From: Spirosoma lacussanchae
GTDB lineage: Bacteria > Bacteroidota > Bacteroidia > Cytophagales > Spirosomataceae
Assembly: GCF_005870035.1 (NCBI RefSeq)
Contig: NZ_SWJG01000004.1
Location: 192,604-256,603 of the forward strand
DNA: 64,000 nucleotides
Direction of reading: 5' to 3'
A program made the position numbers and the translations under genes. Each line of letters opens with the position of its first letter. Positions within the stretch are counted from its first letter, which is position 1. Positions 44,036 to 53,092 of the stretch are shown piece after piece. A model generated the notes under the pieces. That model did no database searches. It was not told the origin of the DNA and saw only the letters and a program-made list of their open reading frames with translations.

Positions 44036-45466
44036 ATGAAAGCCGTTTCGCTGATTGCTTTATTCTGCTGGCTGTCGCTGACCGGTCAGGCGCAAACCCG
44101 GGTTGTTTTGCTCCGCGACACCACCCGGCTGGGTCTACCCTTATTTGAGCTGACGATGAAATACCCGGCCGCCCTGGCCCGAAAACCCGGCGAGAAGGGC
44201 TTATTTGCGCAGCAACCCAAACGGTTCATCGACTCGCTTTCCCGGGCAACGAGACAACTGTTTCAGTTTGCAGAAACCCATAAAAAGCGCTTACCCGTGC
44301 CGGGCATCCTACTGCAAACCCGCGAGTTCATTAATCCCGACGGCACCTATGCCTGGGTGTTCTGTTCATTTCCGGCTCCGGAGCTGACCGCCCGGCAGGA
44401 AGAACAGATTCTTGACGTTCTCTATGAGTATTACGGTAAAAATCGATTTCCACTCCGGACATTGACCGGGTTTCGCTGGGAGAGCGTACTGCAGGTAGGA
44501 CACGTACCGGACAGGCGCACGGTTCGCCGGGGGGCGGGCATCATCAGTACACTCGAAGCCGCCGGGCAGACAACCCGCCCCGACACCGTAACTATGCTGG
44601 CGTTCAATCAGCTCAACCTGAAAACGATTCCGGCGGTGGTGTACCGCTTCCCGAAACTGAAGGAGCTGGATCTGTCGAGAAATAGCCTGACCGCTCTGCC
44701 CGCCCGCCTGATGGCCGACATTCCCAGCCTGCAGCAGTTGAGTGTACTGTACAATGCCATTCCGGACGATAGTGTGTTCATAACGCCCAATAAACACCTG
44801 ATTTCGCTCAACCTGCAGGGGAACAAGCTGACGCGTATACCAGCCTCCGTGCGCCAGAATAAACGACTTGAAAGCCTCTGGATGGGCAACAACCAGCTGG
44901 CCAGCCTGGACGTGCGGCTGCTGAAAAGCCTGCGCCGGCTCAACGACCTGAACCTGTACAACGCCGGCCTGACTCAGCTACCCAAACAGATTCGCCGGCT
45001 GAAACACATCCGGGTACTGGATCTGTACTACAATAAGTTAACCCAAATCCCTCGCCAGATCAGCCGGATGAAGCGACTCGAACAGCTCGCGCTATCACAT
45101 AACGACCTGACCGAACTGCCGGCATCGCTGGCCCGACTCCGACGACTGCAGGTGGTGTTTGCGCATCATAACCGCATCAGCCAGCTCCCGGCCGACTTTG
45201 CCCGGCTGGGCAGGCTACGCGTTCTGGACCTGAGTTACAACTGGATAACGGTGGCTCCGCTGGTGCTGGCAGCGCTTCCCGCACTGGAAGAGCTCGACCT
45301 CAGTAACAATAACTTACAGGAATTCCCGACAGTGCTTACGCAGATCAGATCGCTCAGGAAAGTGTATTTAAGCAGCAACCCGATGTTTGGGACGGAAGCG
45401 ATGAAAAGCCCGTATGCGGGGCAGATCCGGGAGCTGCAGGCCAAGAACAAGGAAGTTTTCTACTAA
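44036..45466 (+). CDS. Secreted leucine-rich repeat protein
   Basis: 476 residues with a signal peptide (MKAVSLIALFCWLSLTGQAQ). An N-terminal region of unknown fold (about 21-180) precedes about eleven LRRs of 22-24 residues ('LKELDLSRNSLTALPARLM', 'LISLNLQGNKLTRIPASV', 'RVLDLYYNKLTQIPRQI', and so on). Unlike the Roco protein in this window these repeats are diverged at most positions, so they are old. The role is probably protein-protein contact at the cell surface or in the periplasm. Confidence 0.85.
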   Translation: MKAVSLIALFCWLSLTGQAQTRVVLLRDTTRLGLPLFELTMKYPAALARKPGEKGLFAQQPKRFIDSLSRATRQLFQFAETHKKRLPVPGILLQTREFINPDGTYAWVFCSFPAPELTARQEEQILDVLYEYYGKNRFPLRTLTGFRWESVLQVGHVPDRRTVRRGAGIISTLEAAGQTTRPDTVTMLAFNQLNLKTIPAVVYRFPKLKELDLSRNSLTALPARLMADIPSLQQLSVLYNAIPDDSVFITPNKHLISLNLQGNKLTRIPASVRQNKRLESLWMGNNQLASLDVRLLKSLRRLNDLNLYNAGLTQLPKQIRRLKHIRVLDLYYNKLTQIPRQISRMKRLEQLALSHNDLTELPASLARLRRLQVVFAHHNRISQLPADFARLGRLRVLDLSYNWITVAPLVLAALPALEELDLSNNNLQEFPTVLTQIRSLRKVYLSSNPMFGTEAMKSPYAGQIRELQAKNKEVFY

Positions 45467-45585
45467 GCCCCATTTATACCTTATCATGATTTTATAAAAC
45501 AGAATGAAGAATTCGTGAATAATTGAGTCGGCAGGGATAAAAAAAACGGGCGCTGGCTGTTACACCTGCAGTAAGCCGCCCCATT

Positions 45586-46509
45586 ATGCAAGTTTCTACA
45601 ACGCCAGTACCTGCTGCCTCGAATCGAACTACCCTCTGGATTGCGCTCGTTACCGTTTACATCCTTTGGGGGTCGACCTACCTCTTTGTTCATTTCATGA
45701 CGGAGCGCATGCCCCCGCTCTACATGGCCGGTATGCGGTTTGTAGCAGCAGGCACCTTGCTCTATGGCTACGCCCGACTGTCAGGTGCGCCCCGCCCTAC
45801 CCTGTCGAACTGGCGGGCCACCGGTCTGTTGGGACTTCTCTTTCTGACCGTGGCCAACGGCGCCATCGGAACGGCGCTTCATTACCTGCCAACGGGCCTG
45901 ACCGCGCTGCTGGTAGCCACGTTACCCGTCTTTGTGCTGGTTCTGAACTGGTTGTTTTATGCACGGGCACGGCCTACCAGGCAGGCGCTGGCGGGGTCGG
46001 CGCTGGGTCTGCTGGGGGTGGTCATCCTGTTTCAGCCGGGCAAACTGGTTATTCCCGGAGGCTCTGACGGGCTGCTGATCGGGCTGTGTATGACCATGAT
46101 TGCCAACACCGGCTGGGCGTTCGGTACCCTGCTTACCCCGCGGGTCAACATGCCGGCCTCGTCGGCCCTGTCCAGCGGCATGCAGATGCTCACGGGCGGA
46201 ACGGTACTGATCCTGGCAGCCCTGGTCGTTGAACCGATATCGTTGCTGAGCATTCTCGACGCCCCGCCCAAGGCCCTCTATTCGCTGGGATACCTGATCG
46301 TATTTGGGTCGATTGTCGGCTTTTCGACCTTTTCCTGGCTCGCGCGCAACGCTCCGCCCACGCTGGCCTCTACCTACGCCTATGTGAACCCCATTGTGGC
46401 CATGTTGCTCGGCGCAGCTTTTGCCGGGGAAGCGATCTCCTCGCAGTCGCTGATGGGGGCGGCCGTTATTGTGGCCGGTGTCGTTCTGATTACGCTTGGG
46501 AAAAAATAA
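45586..46509 (+). CDS. EamA/DMT family transporter
   Basis: 307 residues with ten predicted TM helices in two EamA repeats: first 'VYILWGSTYLFVHFMTERMPP' and 'YLPTGLTALLVATLPVFVLVL', second 'CMTMIANTGWAFGTLLTPR' and 'FSTFSWLARNAPPTLASTYAYVNPIVAMLLG', split. Such exporters move amino acids or metabolites out of the cell. It lies 18 bp before the DJ-1/PfpI gene, so the two are probably cotranscribed. Confidence 0.9.
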   Translation: MQVSTTPVPAASNRTTLWIALVTVYILWGSTYLFVHFMTERMPPLYMAGMRFVAAGTLLYGYARLSGAPRPTLSNWRATGLLGLLFLTVANGAIGTALHYLPTGLTALLVATLPVFVLVLNWLFYARARPTRQALAGSALGLLGVVILFQPGKLVIPGGSDGLLIGLCMTMIANTGWAFGTLLTPRVNMPASSALSSGMQMLTGGTVLILAALVVEPISLLSILDAPPKALYSLGYLIVFGSIVGFSTFSWLARNAPPTLASTYAYVNPIVAMLLGAAFAGEAISSQSLMGAAVIVAGVVLITLGKK

Positions 46510-46527
46510 CTGGTCAACACGCCCACT

Positions 46528-47133
46528 ATGCGTCAGGTAGCTATCCTTCTTTTTGATGAAGTCGAGGTGCTCGACTTTGCGGGTCCCTTTGAAGTCTTCG
46601 GTGTCGCCGACCGCAAAGCCGACCCAAAATCATTTCAGGTATTCACCGTGGCGGAGCGTGGTCCCGTGTACGCCCGCAACGGCCTGTCCATTAACCCGTC
46701 GTATCTGCTCAATGACCACCCCAAACCCGACCTGCTGATCATTCCGGGCGGGGGTGGCTATCAAAGCGACGGTACGCCCTATGGTACCCGGCGGGAAGTC
46801 GATAACCCGGCGGTTGTGAACTGGATACGGCGGCAGGCTGCCAGGGCCGAGCTGGTCCTTTCGGTCTGTACGGGCTCCCTACTCCTCGCCAAAGCGGGTC
46901 TGCTCGACGGCCTTTCCGCGACGACGCACTACCTGGCACTGGATAGTCTGTCGGAGCTATCTCCCACGACCACGGTACAACCCGTCGACCGCTGGGTCGA
47001 TACGGGCCGTGTTGTTACATCGGCAGGCATCTCGGCGGGCATCGACATGTCGCTGTACGTAGTGAGCCGACTACTGGGCAAAGAGGTCGCCGACGAAACC
47101 GCCCGGTATATGCAGTACGACCACTGGGTCTAA
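46528..47133 (+). CDS. DJ-1/PfpI family protein
   Basis: 201 residues of the class I glutamine-amidotransferase-like fold. The nucleophile elbow is 'LVLSVCTGSLLLAKAGLL', and the conserved Glu/Asp lies in 'DEVEVLDFAGPFEVF'. 'TSAGISAGIDMSLYVV' is the later family motif. Cytoplasmic isocyanide-hydratase-like and InhA-type relatives share this pattern; the reaction is undetermined. Its stop overlaps the stop of the convergent SDR gene in a 4-bp CTAA. Confidence 0.88.
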   Translation: MRQVAILLFDEVEVLDFAGPFEVFGVADRKADPKSFQVFTVAERGPVYARNGLSINPSYLLNDHPKPDLLIIPGGGGYQSDGTPYGTRREVDNPAVVNWIRRQAARAELVLSVCTGSLLLAKAGLLDGLSATTHYLALDSLSELSPTTTVQPVDRWVDTGRVVTSAGISAGIDMSLYVVSRLLGKEVADETARYMQYDHWV

Positions 47134-47921
47134 ACCGGCGGGATACCGACGCTCGTCCAGCCACCATCGACCACCAGACTCTGGCCCGTAATATGGCGCG
47201 ACATCGGCGAAACCAGAAACAAAGCCGCCTGCGCAATATCCTCGACCGTAGCCGGGCGCCCCATGGGGGTAATCCGTGACCAGATCGGGACATAGGTCGG
47301 ATCATCGAGGGTCCGTTCGGTCAGGGTAGCGCCAGGGGCAATCGCATTGACCGTAATGCCCAGGGGCGACAGGTCAATGACGAGTTGTCGGGCCAGCATT
47401 TCGAGGCCGGCCTTGGTCATGCTGTACACCGGCAGGCCCGGGTGGCCCAGATGCCCAACCACCGACGACATGAACAGGATACTGCCCCCCGGGCCCCGAA
47501 CGCCGTCGGGCTGCCGACGCATCTGGCTGGCAGCCGCCTGCGCCAGAAAAAAACTCCCCCGCAGGTTCAGGTTTACGATCGTCTGAAAGGCGTCGGGCGT
47601 GGTGGTAAAAATGTCGCCAAAAACGGTGATGCCAGCGTTGGCAATGGCGATATCGAGCCGCCCAAACGTAGCCACGGCCGTTTCGACCAGTTGATTGATG
47701 AAACCAACCTCCGATGCGTCGCCCGCACAGGCTATACACCGTCCGACCCAGGCCTGACCCCGGCCGGTTTCGGTCAGCGTATCGGCGGCCTGCCGGGCTA
47801 ATTCCTCATTATAGTCGTTCAGCACCACGTTGGCCCCCTGGCTAACCAGCGCCCGGGCAATGGCAAAACCGATGCCCGTACCGGCACCAGTAATTACGGC
47901 GGTTTGTTCAGAAAAAAGCAT
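47130..47921 (-). CDS. SDR family dehydrogenase paired with a sugar-acid dehydratase
   Basis: 263 residues from MLFSEQTAVITGAG (ATG 47921). The NAD(P) motif is TGAGTGIG, 'NAGI' follows, then the catalytic 'SSVVGHLGHPGLPVYSMTKAG' (Ser, Tyr-x-x-x-Lys, split here) and the C-terminal 'ITGQSLVVDGGWTS'. Seven bases separate it from the upstream IlvD/Edd gene, so one operon is likely. In comparable pairs the SDR oxidises the sugar or a keto-deoxy acid. Its substrate is not readable. The two stops at 47130-47133 overlap tail to tail with the PfpI gene. Confidence 0.87.
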   Translation of the reverse strand: MLFSEQTAVITGAGTGIGFAIARALVSQGANVVLNDYNEELARQAADTLTETGRGQAWVGRCIACAGDASEVGFINQLVETAVATFGRLDIAIANAGITVFGDIFTTTPDAFQTIVNLNLRGSFFLAQAAASQMRRQPDGVRGPGGSILFMSSVVGHLGHPGLPVYSMTKAGLEMLARQLVIDLSPLGITVNAIAPGATLTERTLDDPTYVPIWSRITPMGRPATVEDIAQAALFLVSPMSRHITGQSLVVDGGWTSVGIPPV

Positions 47922-47928
47922 AGATACT

Positions 47929-49635
47929 TTAATGCGAATCGCGACGAACCTCGCTACCCGAACCGCCCCGTAAAAAGTCAAAATCGGCCCCTTCGTGCGC
48001 CTGGGTCACATGGCGGATGTAGAGGTTCACATAACCCCGGTCGTAGCCAAGATTGATGGGTTTGAAGTGAACCAGCCGGGCCGCCAGTTCCTGGTCCGAG
48101 ACGTGCAGGTGCAGGCTTCGGTTGGGCACATCGAGCGTGATCAGATCGCCGTTCTGAACCAGTGCCAGATTACCTCCCACAGCCGCTTCTGGCGAGACGT
48201 GCAGCACCACCGTACCGAAGCCCGTTCCGCTCATGCGTCCGTCCGAAATCCGGACCATGTCGTGTACGCCCAAAGCCAGAATTTTTGCCGGCAGCTGCAT
48301 ATTACCCACTTCGGGCATACCCGGATACCCGCGGGGCCCCACGTTTTTCAGTACCAGCACACTGTCGGGATCTACGTCCAGGTCGGGGTCGTCGATCCGG
48401 GCTTTGTAATCGTCGATATCTTCGAAAACCACGGCCCGGCCCGTATGCTGCATCAGGTGGGGCGAGGCCGCCGAGGGCTTCAGCACTGCGCCATTGGGGC
48501 AGAGGTTACCGCGCAGGACGGCTACACCCGATTCGGGTTTAAAGGGCTGGTCAATGGTGGCGATAACGGCCGGGTCGTAACACTGCGCATCGGCACAGTT
48601 CTCCCCGATGGTATGGCCGTTTACCGTGATAGCGTCGGTATGCAGGTACTGACGGAGTTCATGCATCACTGCGGGCAGACCACCCGCATAGAACAGATCC
48701 TCGACAAAGTGCTCGCCCGAGGGCTGCAGGTTGGTCAGCAGCGGAATTTTGGCCGACAGCCGGTCAAAGTCATCGACCGTCAGGTCGACCCCTACCCGGC
48801 CGGCAATGGCCAGCAAATGCAGAATAAAATTGGTCGATCCGCCCAGGGCTGCATTGACAACAATGGCATTCTCGAACGCCTGACGCGTCAGGATATCAGA
48901 TGGTTTGATGTTCTCGCGGGCCAGTTCTACCGCCCGTACACCGGTCATATGAGCCAGCACCTTCCGGCGCGAATCCGCGGCCGGGATCGTGGCATTGTCG
49001 GGCAGGGCCAATCCCAGCGACTCGACCATGGCGGCCATCGTGCTGGCGGTGCCCATAACGGCACAGTGGCCCTGGCTGCGGGCCATGCTGGCCTCAGCCG
49101 CGATGAAGTCGTTCTGGCTCATCTCCCCCATTTTGTAGGCTTCGGCAAACCGCCAGAGGTCGCTGGTACCAATCTTCTGCCCCCGGAACCGCCCGGCCAG
49201 CATCGGCCCGCCCGATACGACCAGGGTTGGAATATCGACCGAACAGGCTCCCATTACCAGCGACGGTGTTGTTTTGTCGCAGCCGCACATCAGAATAACC
49301 GCATCGAGCGAGTTGCCCCGGATGCTTTCTTCCACGTCCATGCTGGCCAGGTTACGGAACAGCATAGCGGTGGGTTTGATCTGGCACTCACCCAGCGACA
49401 TCACCGGAAACTCGAGCGGAAACCCGCCGGCCTCCCATACACCCCGTTTGATGGCCTCGGCCAGCTCCCGGAAATGGGCGTTGCAGGGCGTCAGTTCAGA
49501 CCAGGTGTTACAGATCCCGATAACGGGTTTGCCCTCAAATTCGTGGTGCGGAAAACCCTGGTTTTTCATCCAGGCCCGATATATAAAGCCGTCTTTACCG
49601 GTACGGCCAAACCAGTCTTGCGAACGAAGCGGCAT
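47929..49635 (-). CDS. IlvD/Edd family sugar-acid dehydratase, arabinonate/xylonate type
   Basis: 568 residues. The family layout and Fe-S cysteines are clear: 'NTWSELTPCNAHFRELA' with Cys51, 'CGCDKTTPSLVMGAC' with Cys119 and 'GHCAVMGTASTM' with Cys191, followed by the 'NAALGGSTNFILHLLAIA' and 'ISDGRMSGTGFG' segments. The Cys51/119/191 spacing corresponds to the [2Fe-2S] sites of L-arabinonate and D-xylonate dehydratases rather than to branched-chain IlvD. It should make a 2-keto-3-deoxy acid in the cytoplasm. A nested palindrome lies in the divergent promoter region upstream. Confidence 0.9.
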   Translation of the reverse strand: MPLRSQDWFGRTGKDGFIYRAWMKNQGFPHHEFEGKPVIGICNTWSELTPCNAHFRELAEAIKRGVWEAGGFPLEFPVMSLGECQIKPTAMLFRNLASMDVEESIRGNSLDAVILMCGCDKTTPSLVMGACSVDIPTLVVSGGPMLAGRFRGQKIGTSDLWRFAEAYKMGEMSQNDFIAAEASMARSQGHCAVMGTASTMAAMVESLGLALPDNATIPAADSRRKVLAHMTGVRAVELARENIKPSDILTRQAFENAIVVNAALGGSTNFILHLLAIAGRVGVDLTVDDFDRLSAKIPLLTNLQPSGEHFVEDLFYAGGLPAVMHELRQYLHTDAITVNGHTIGENCADAQCYDPAVIATIDQPFKPESGVAVLRGNLCPNGAVLKPSAASPHLMQHTGRAVVFEDIDDYKARIDDPDLDVDPDSVLVLKNVGPRGYPGMPEVGNMQLPAKILALGVHDMVRISDGRMSGTGFGTVVLHVSPEAAVGGNLALVQNGDLITLDVPNRSLHLHVSDQELAARLVHFKPINLGYDRGYVNLYIRHVTQAHEGADFDFLRGGSGSEVRRDSH

Positions 49636-49735
49636 AAGTTGACTAGGTAAGTTGCAGTGTACTCTTGGTGGGTAAAGCTAAGATGAATCCGGTTTTACTA
49701 CGAACCCGGAGCGATGATTTTCCCTAAACAACTAT

Positions 49736-49769
49736 ACTAGACACATGGTACATCTAGTTTACAAACTAG
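49736..49769. promoter_or_regulatory. Nested palindromes in the divergent IlvD / methyltransferase promoter region
   Basis: The perfect arms CTAGTTT and AAACTAG (49754-49769, 2-nt centre) overlap a second inverted repeat ACTAGA (49736-49741) with TCTAGT (49753-49758). The region lies between divergent genes starting at 49635 and 49786. A dimeric regulator, for example GntR type, could bind here and serve both. No regulator gene is adjacent. Confidence 0.5.
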
Positions 49770-49785
49770 TACGAAACGTTATACC

Positions 49786-50403
49786 ATGAGCCAGCAGGAG
49801 ACCTACCACGACTATGTCATCAAAGACGGTCAGTTTATCGGACGATTTGACGAGATGTATCAGCAGTTCGACCAGCCCTGGATGCAGGATAAACAGCCCA
49901 ACCCCTATTCGCGGCAGGCTGGCATTCTGCACCTCAAACAGTTTGGCATTCAGTCGGTGCTGGAGTGTGGCAGCGGTCTGGGGTACTACTCCCAGGAGAT
50001 TTACCGGCAAACGGGCATTATTCCCCAGGGGATTGAACTGTCAGAAACGGCCGTCAGCCGGGCAAAGACCCTGTTTCCGCACCTTTCCTTTACGGCTGAT
50101 CGGGTCGAGAACCTAGCCCGGTATCCTCAGGTTGACGCTATTCTATTTGCCGAACTGACCTGGTACGTGCTGCCGCAGCTCCCGGGTCTGTTCGCCATCA
50201 TGGCTGAACACTTCCCCGGCAAATACTTTATCAACAACCTGGTCTTTTATAAAAATACCCAGCGCTACGGAACCGAGTACTTCACCAACCTGCGCGAGTT
50301 TATCGATTATGTTCCTTTTCCGGTGGTTGGCTATTGTGAAGCCACTACCGAGAAAGACACCACGATCGAAACCTCGTCTATCTTCCGGATCGAGCCAAAA
50401 TAA
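49786..50403 (+). CDS. Class I SAM-dependent methyltransferase-like protein
   Basis: 205 residues. Motif I is 'GIQSVLECGSGLGYYSQEIYR' (about 55-75, split) with the acidic residue after it; 'VDAILFAELTWYVLPQLPG' occupies the motif IV position. The N-terminus is polar with an 'HDYVIKDG'-like segment and no signal peptide. It may methylate a small molecule; the substrate is unknown. It is divergent from the IlvD gene. Confidence 0.72.
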   Translation: MSQQETYHDYVIKDGQFIGRFDEMYQQFDQPWMQDKQPNPYSRQAGILHLKQFGIQSVLECGSGLGYYSQEIYRQTGIIPQGIELSETAVSRAKTLFPHLSFTADRVENLARYPQVDAILFAELTWYVLPQLPGLFAIMAEHFPGKYFINNLVFYKNTQRYGTEYFTNLREFIDYVPFPVVGYCEATTEKDTTIETSSIFRIEPK

Positions 50404-50778
50404 GGGGATTTTACCTACGGCAGTGGCTGAATCGTATTCGTAGGAGACAGCTCGCCGTCTGACGATGGTATCGGCGATACGGCCGATAATCTGTTCAACG
50501 GCTGGTCGGGTGATGCCCCCTCCGGATACACCTCCCAGCACTCCACATTAACGCGTCGCTCTGGCTGGCAAAACGGCAATAAACCTATTCCCTACCTGAG
50601 CCAGTCTGGCAGTTGACAGGACTAACAGAAGATTTCCTTGTTTTCAACGACAGCGTAAATCCGCCCCCATGGCTTTCCTTGCTTTATTCCTATCGTAAAG
50701 GCCCTGTATTTCTGAGAAACACAAAACATTTATGATCCTAAATCAATTCTGATTGGTACAGCAAACCGAGCGATATAG
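50404..50778. other. Intergenic region without recognised features
   Basis: 375 bp. Short open stretches on both strands (for example 50143-50541 minus) overlap the methyltransferase gene and show no family pattern. I see no RNA, repeat or terminator. The right part, AT-rich from about 50640, is the likely promoter of the DUF1206 gene. Confidence 0.45.
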
Positions 50779-51624
50779 ATGACAACCTTATCCAGCCTCT
50801 CTTCCCACATACCTTCTACCCAGCCCCAATGGGTAAAGCGTTTCGCTAAGTTTGGTCTGGCGGCCAAAGGAGTTGTTTACTGCCTGGTAGGTATACTCGC
50901 GTTTATGGCGGCCTTCGAAATAGGTGGTCGTACGGAACGTAACCTCAACAAACAGGGAATATTTCGATTCATACTCGAACAACCGTTTGGGCAGGGTCTG
51001 CTGGCCCTGGTGGCCATCGGCCTGGTCTGCTACGCCCTCTGGCGGCTAACCCAGGCTTTTCTGGATAACGAAAACAAAGGAACCGACGCTAAAGGCATCG
51101 GTCGCCGGGTAGGCTACGCTTTCAGCGGGTTGGTCTATGGATTCCTGGCCTATGGATCGTTCCGGATGGTACTGGGTAGCCAGGGAAGTCAGGGTGGAGA
51201 TACGCGCCAGACCCTTGTTCGGGAACTGCTGCAGCAACCGTTTGGCCAATGGCTCGTCGGCCTGATTGGCCTGAGTATCATTGGCATCGGGCTATACCAG
51301 ATCTACCGGGCCCTGTCGGGTAAGTACCTGAAAAATGTTCAGACCTCTTCCATCAAGACGGAGCTAAAGGAGATGATCATCCGATCCGGTAAGCTGGGGT
51401 ACATCGCGCGGGGCGTTGTCTGGGGAATTATCGGCTACTTATTCATAAAAGCGGCCATGGCGGCTAATGCCAGCGAAGCCGGCGGCAGTAGCCATGCGTT
51501 TGCCTTCCTGGAAAAATCCAGTTACGGCTCGTATCTGCTCGGCGCCGTAGCAATAGGCTTATTTTGCTACGGCGTATTCATGTTCGTACGCGCCCGGTAC
51601 GAAGTTATCAACACGAGTAACTAA
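50779..51624 (+). CDS. DUF1206 domain-containing membrane protein
   Basis: 281 residues with three tandem DUF1206 units of about 75 residues, each with two TMs: 'VKRFAKFGLAAKGVVYCLVGILAF', 'GRRVGYAFSGLVYGFLAYGSF' and 'GKLGYIARGVVWGIIGYLFIKAAM', each followed by a helix with 'FGQGLLALVAIGLVCYALWR'-like sequence. The N-terminus is cytoplasmic. The family is of unknown function, mostly in Bacteroidota and actinobacteria. It is monocistronic. Confidence 0.9.
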   Translation: MTTLSSLSSHIPSTQPQWVKRFAKFGLAAKGVVYCLVGILAFMAAFEIGGRTERNLNKQGIFRFILEQPFGQGLLALVAIGLVCYALWRLTQAFLDNENKGTDAKGIGRRVGYAFSGLVYGFLAYGSFRMVLGSQGSQGGDTRQTLVRELLQQPFGQWLVGLIGLSIIGIGLYQIYRALSGKYLKNVQTSSIKTELKEMIIRSGKLGYIARGVVWGIIGYLFIKAAMAANASEAGGSSHAFAFLEKSSYGSYLLGAVAIGLFCYGVFMFVRARYEVINTSN

Positions 51625-51683
51625 AGAACACAGACGAGTCCGTAAGAGGCTGTTGGGAGCAGGCTAGTTTCAGTCACAGACAA

Positions 51684-52613
51684 TCAGGGTGCATAGAAAG
51701 TCGCCAGTTGCTTTAAACGCGGCTTGACCAGCGGGTTTTTCATGGGCTCGAATCGCGCCACTTCGACATTATTTTTCGTGACAGCTACATAAAATGGCTG
51801 ATTCAAGTGGGTAGTGAGGTGATAGATCGTCACCAGCTCGGCAATGTCTTCAGACCAGGCTGCCATACCGTATAAGGACGGAAAAGGTGTTTGCGCAAGT
51901 TTCCGATACACGTCCGGAGCCATGCTGATTGCCATCGGCCGACCGCTCCGGAAACGGGTTTGCTCCAGCAGCAGATCGGTGTATTTCTCAACAGGCGCGT
52001 TCATCGTGCGCCAAATATCTTTGGTAAATGGTGTCGGTTCAATGAGCGCGTGTCTCTCCGAAGTTGGCGGGGTGAGGCCCATCACCGCATCTACGACGTG
52101 CGTAGCTTCGTGGAGCAATACGTAAAGGAGGGCGTCCAGACTCCCCCCTTCGACCCGCATAGCATAACTAGAATCAGCGGTCCGGTTGAAGCAGCTATTC
52201 TCTTTCCACGATGCCCATTCGGAGATGGTCTCATCCAGCAAGCCCGCCCGAAACGTAATATTGAACTGTTTTGGCCCGTTCCCGGAATCGAGGAGCGACG
52301 TCAATGCTGTATTCGGCATATTATCCATGAAACTGATGCTGTGCAGATGCTGCCTCAGTAGTCGCTGATGTAACGGGGGCAATCGGGAAAAAGCCCTGCT
52401 CACCTGCTCGCTTTGGGCGGGTGTCAACTCGTGGTTAACAGGCTTCATGCCAGCCTCGCGAAACATAGTAAAAACGCTTTCGGGGGCAATTTTTATTCGC
52501 CGGGCTGGGTCATTGTCGTTCCTGGGACTTGTTGGTTGCGCCAGGGTAAGCACTGAGCACACCAGCACTCCCAAAACCGAAGCGGCCCATATAAAAACCG
52601 ATTTGCCAATCAT
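51684..52613 (-). CDS. Secreted HEXXH (zincin-like) protein of unknown family
   Basis: 309 residues with a signal peptide (about 1-25, 'VLTLAQ'). The motif LLHEATHVVDAVMG gives HEXXH (His168, Glu169, His172), and a downstream helix 'AAWSEDIAELVTIYHL' with Glu255/Glu259 could supply the third zinc ligand, as in gluzincins. I do not recognise the family. It is likely a periplasmic or secreted metallopeptidase. It is alone on its strand next to the DUF1206 gene. Confidence 0.62.
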   Translation of the reverse strand: MIGKSVFIWAASVLGVLVCSVLTLAQPTSPRNDNDPARRIKIAPESVFTMFREAGMKPVNHELTPAQSEQVSRAFSRLPPLHQRLLRQHLHSISFMDNMPNTALTSLLDSGNGPKQFNITFRAGLLDETISEWASWKENSCFNRTADSSYAMRVEGGSLDALLYVLLHEATHVVDAVMGLTPPTSERHALIEPTPFTKDIWRTMNAPVEKYTDLLLEQTRFRSGRPMAISMAPDVYRKLAQTPFPSLYGMAAWSEDIAELVTIYHLTTHLNQPFYVAVTKNNVEVARFEPMKNPLVKPRLKQLATFYAP

Positions 52614-52705
52614 TGTATCATCATTCGTTTAACTCATGGTATTGCAGTTGGCTCACGGACTGAGCCAACTGCTTTCCGGAGCTATTTAGAATTTATGCGC
52701 TCCTT

Positions 52706-53029
52706 TTAACCTGAAATTCGTAGGGAACGGATAAGCGGGCCATCCAGTTTAAGGTGGTATTGCAAAACTGACGGACTTCCGGGAAATGTGCCGCTTACTT
52801 CGACAGTCAGCTCGGCCACCGGGCCGTTTTGATTGAAATCCAGTGGTTTTAGCTGCATCTGGTACTTTTCGGCCGCCTGCTGTATCCACTGCTTAATTTC
52901 ATCCCGGCCCGAGTAGGATGATCCTTCGTCAGAGACCAGGGCTTCGGCGGTAAAAAATCCAGCAAAGGCGGTGCTGTTCAGGTCATTCTGTGCCTTGATG
53001 AGACCTGCTATGTTGTCAGGGAGGTTCAT
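52706..53029 (-). CDS. NTF2-like (SnoaL) family protein
   Basis: From MNLPDNIAGLIKAQND (ATG 53029), 107 residues. The NTF2 pattern is seen: helix 'IKAQNDLNSTAFAGFFTAEALVSDEG', split, 'YSGRDEIKQWIQQAAEKY' and the strands 'AELTVEVSGTFPGSPSVLQYHLKL'. Catalytic residues cannot be assigned. It lies 63 bp after the true end of the disrupted SDR gene and is probably cotranscribed with it under control of the divergent HxlR regulator. Confidence 0.75.
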   Translation of the reverse strand: MNLPDNIAGLIKAQNDLNSTAFAGFFTAEALVSDEGSSYSGRDEIKQWIQQAAEKYQMQLKPLDFNQNGPVAELTVEVSGTFPGSPSVLQYHLKLDGPLIRSLRISG

Positions 53030-53092
53030 TGGTATAAGGTATATGGTTGAGTAAACAGATTCGACAGGAATGTTGGTTTGGAGCATCCCGGA

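Noticed and set aside
44036-45466. Relation between this secreted LRR protein and the Roco-TIR LRRs.
   Set aside because: The repeats here are 22-24 residues and diverged, with a signal peptide; unit length and sequence do not match the 20-residue YopM-type array.
47995-49650. 551-codon plus-strand frame opposite the IlvD/Edd gene.
   Set aside because: Antisense shadow without recognisable motifs; the minus frame has all three Fe-S cysteines.
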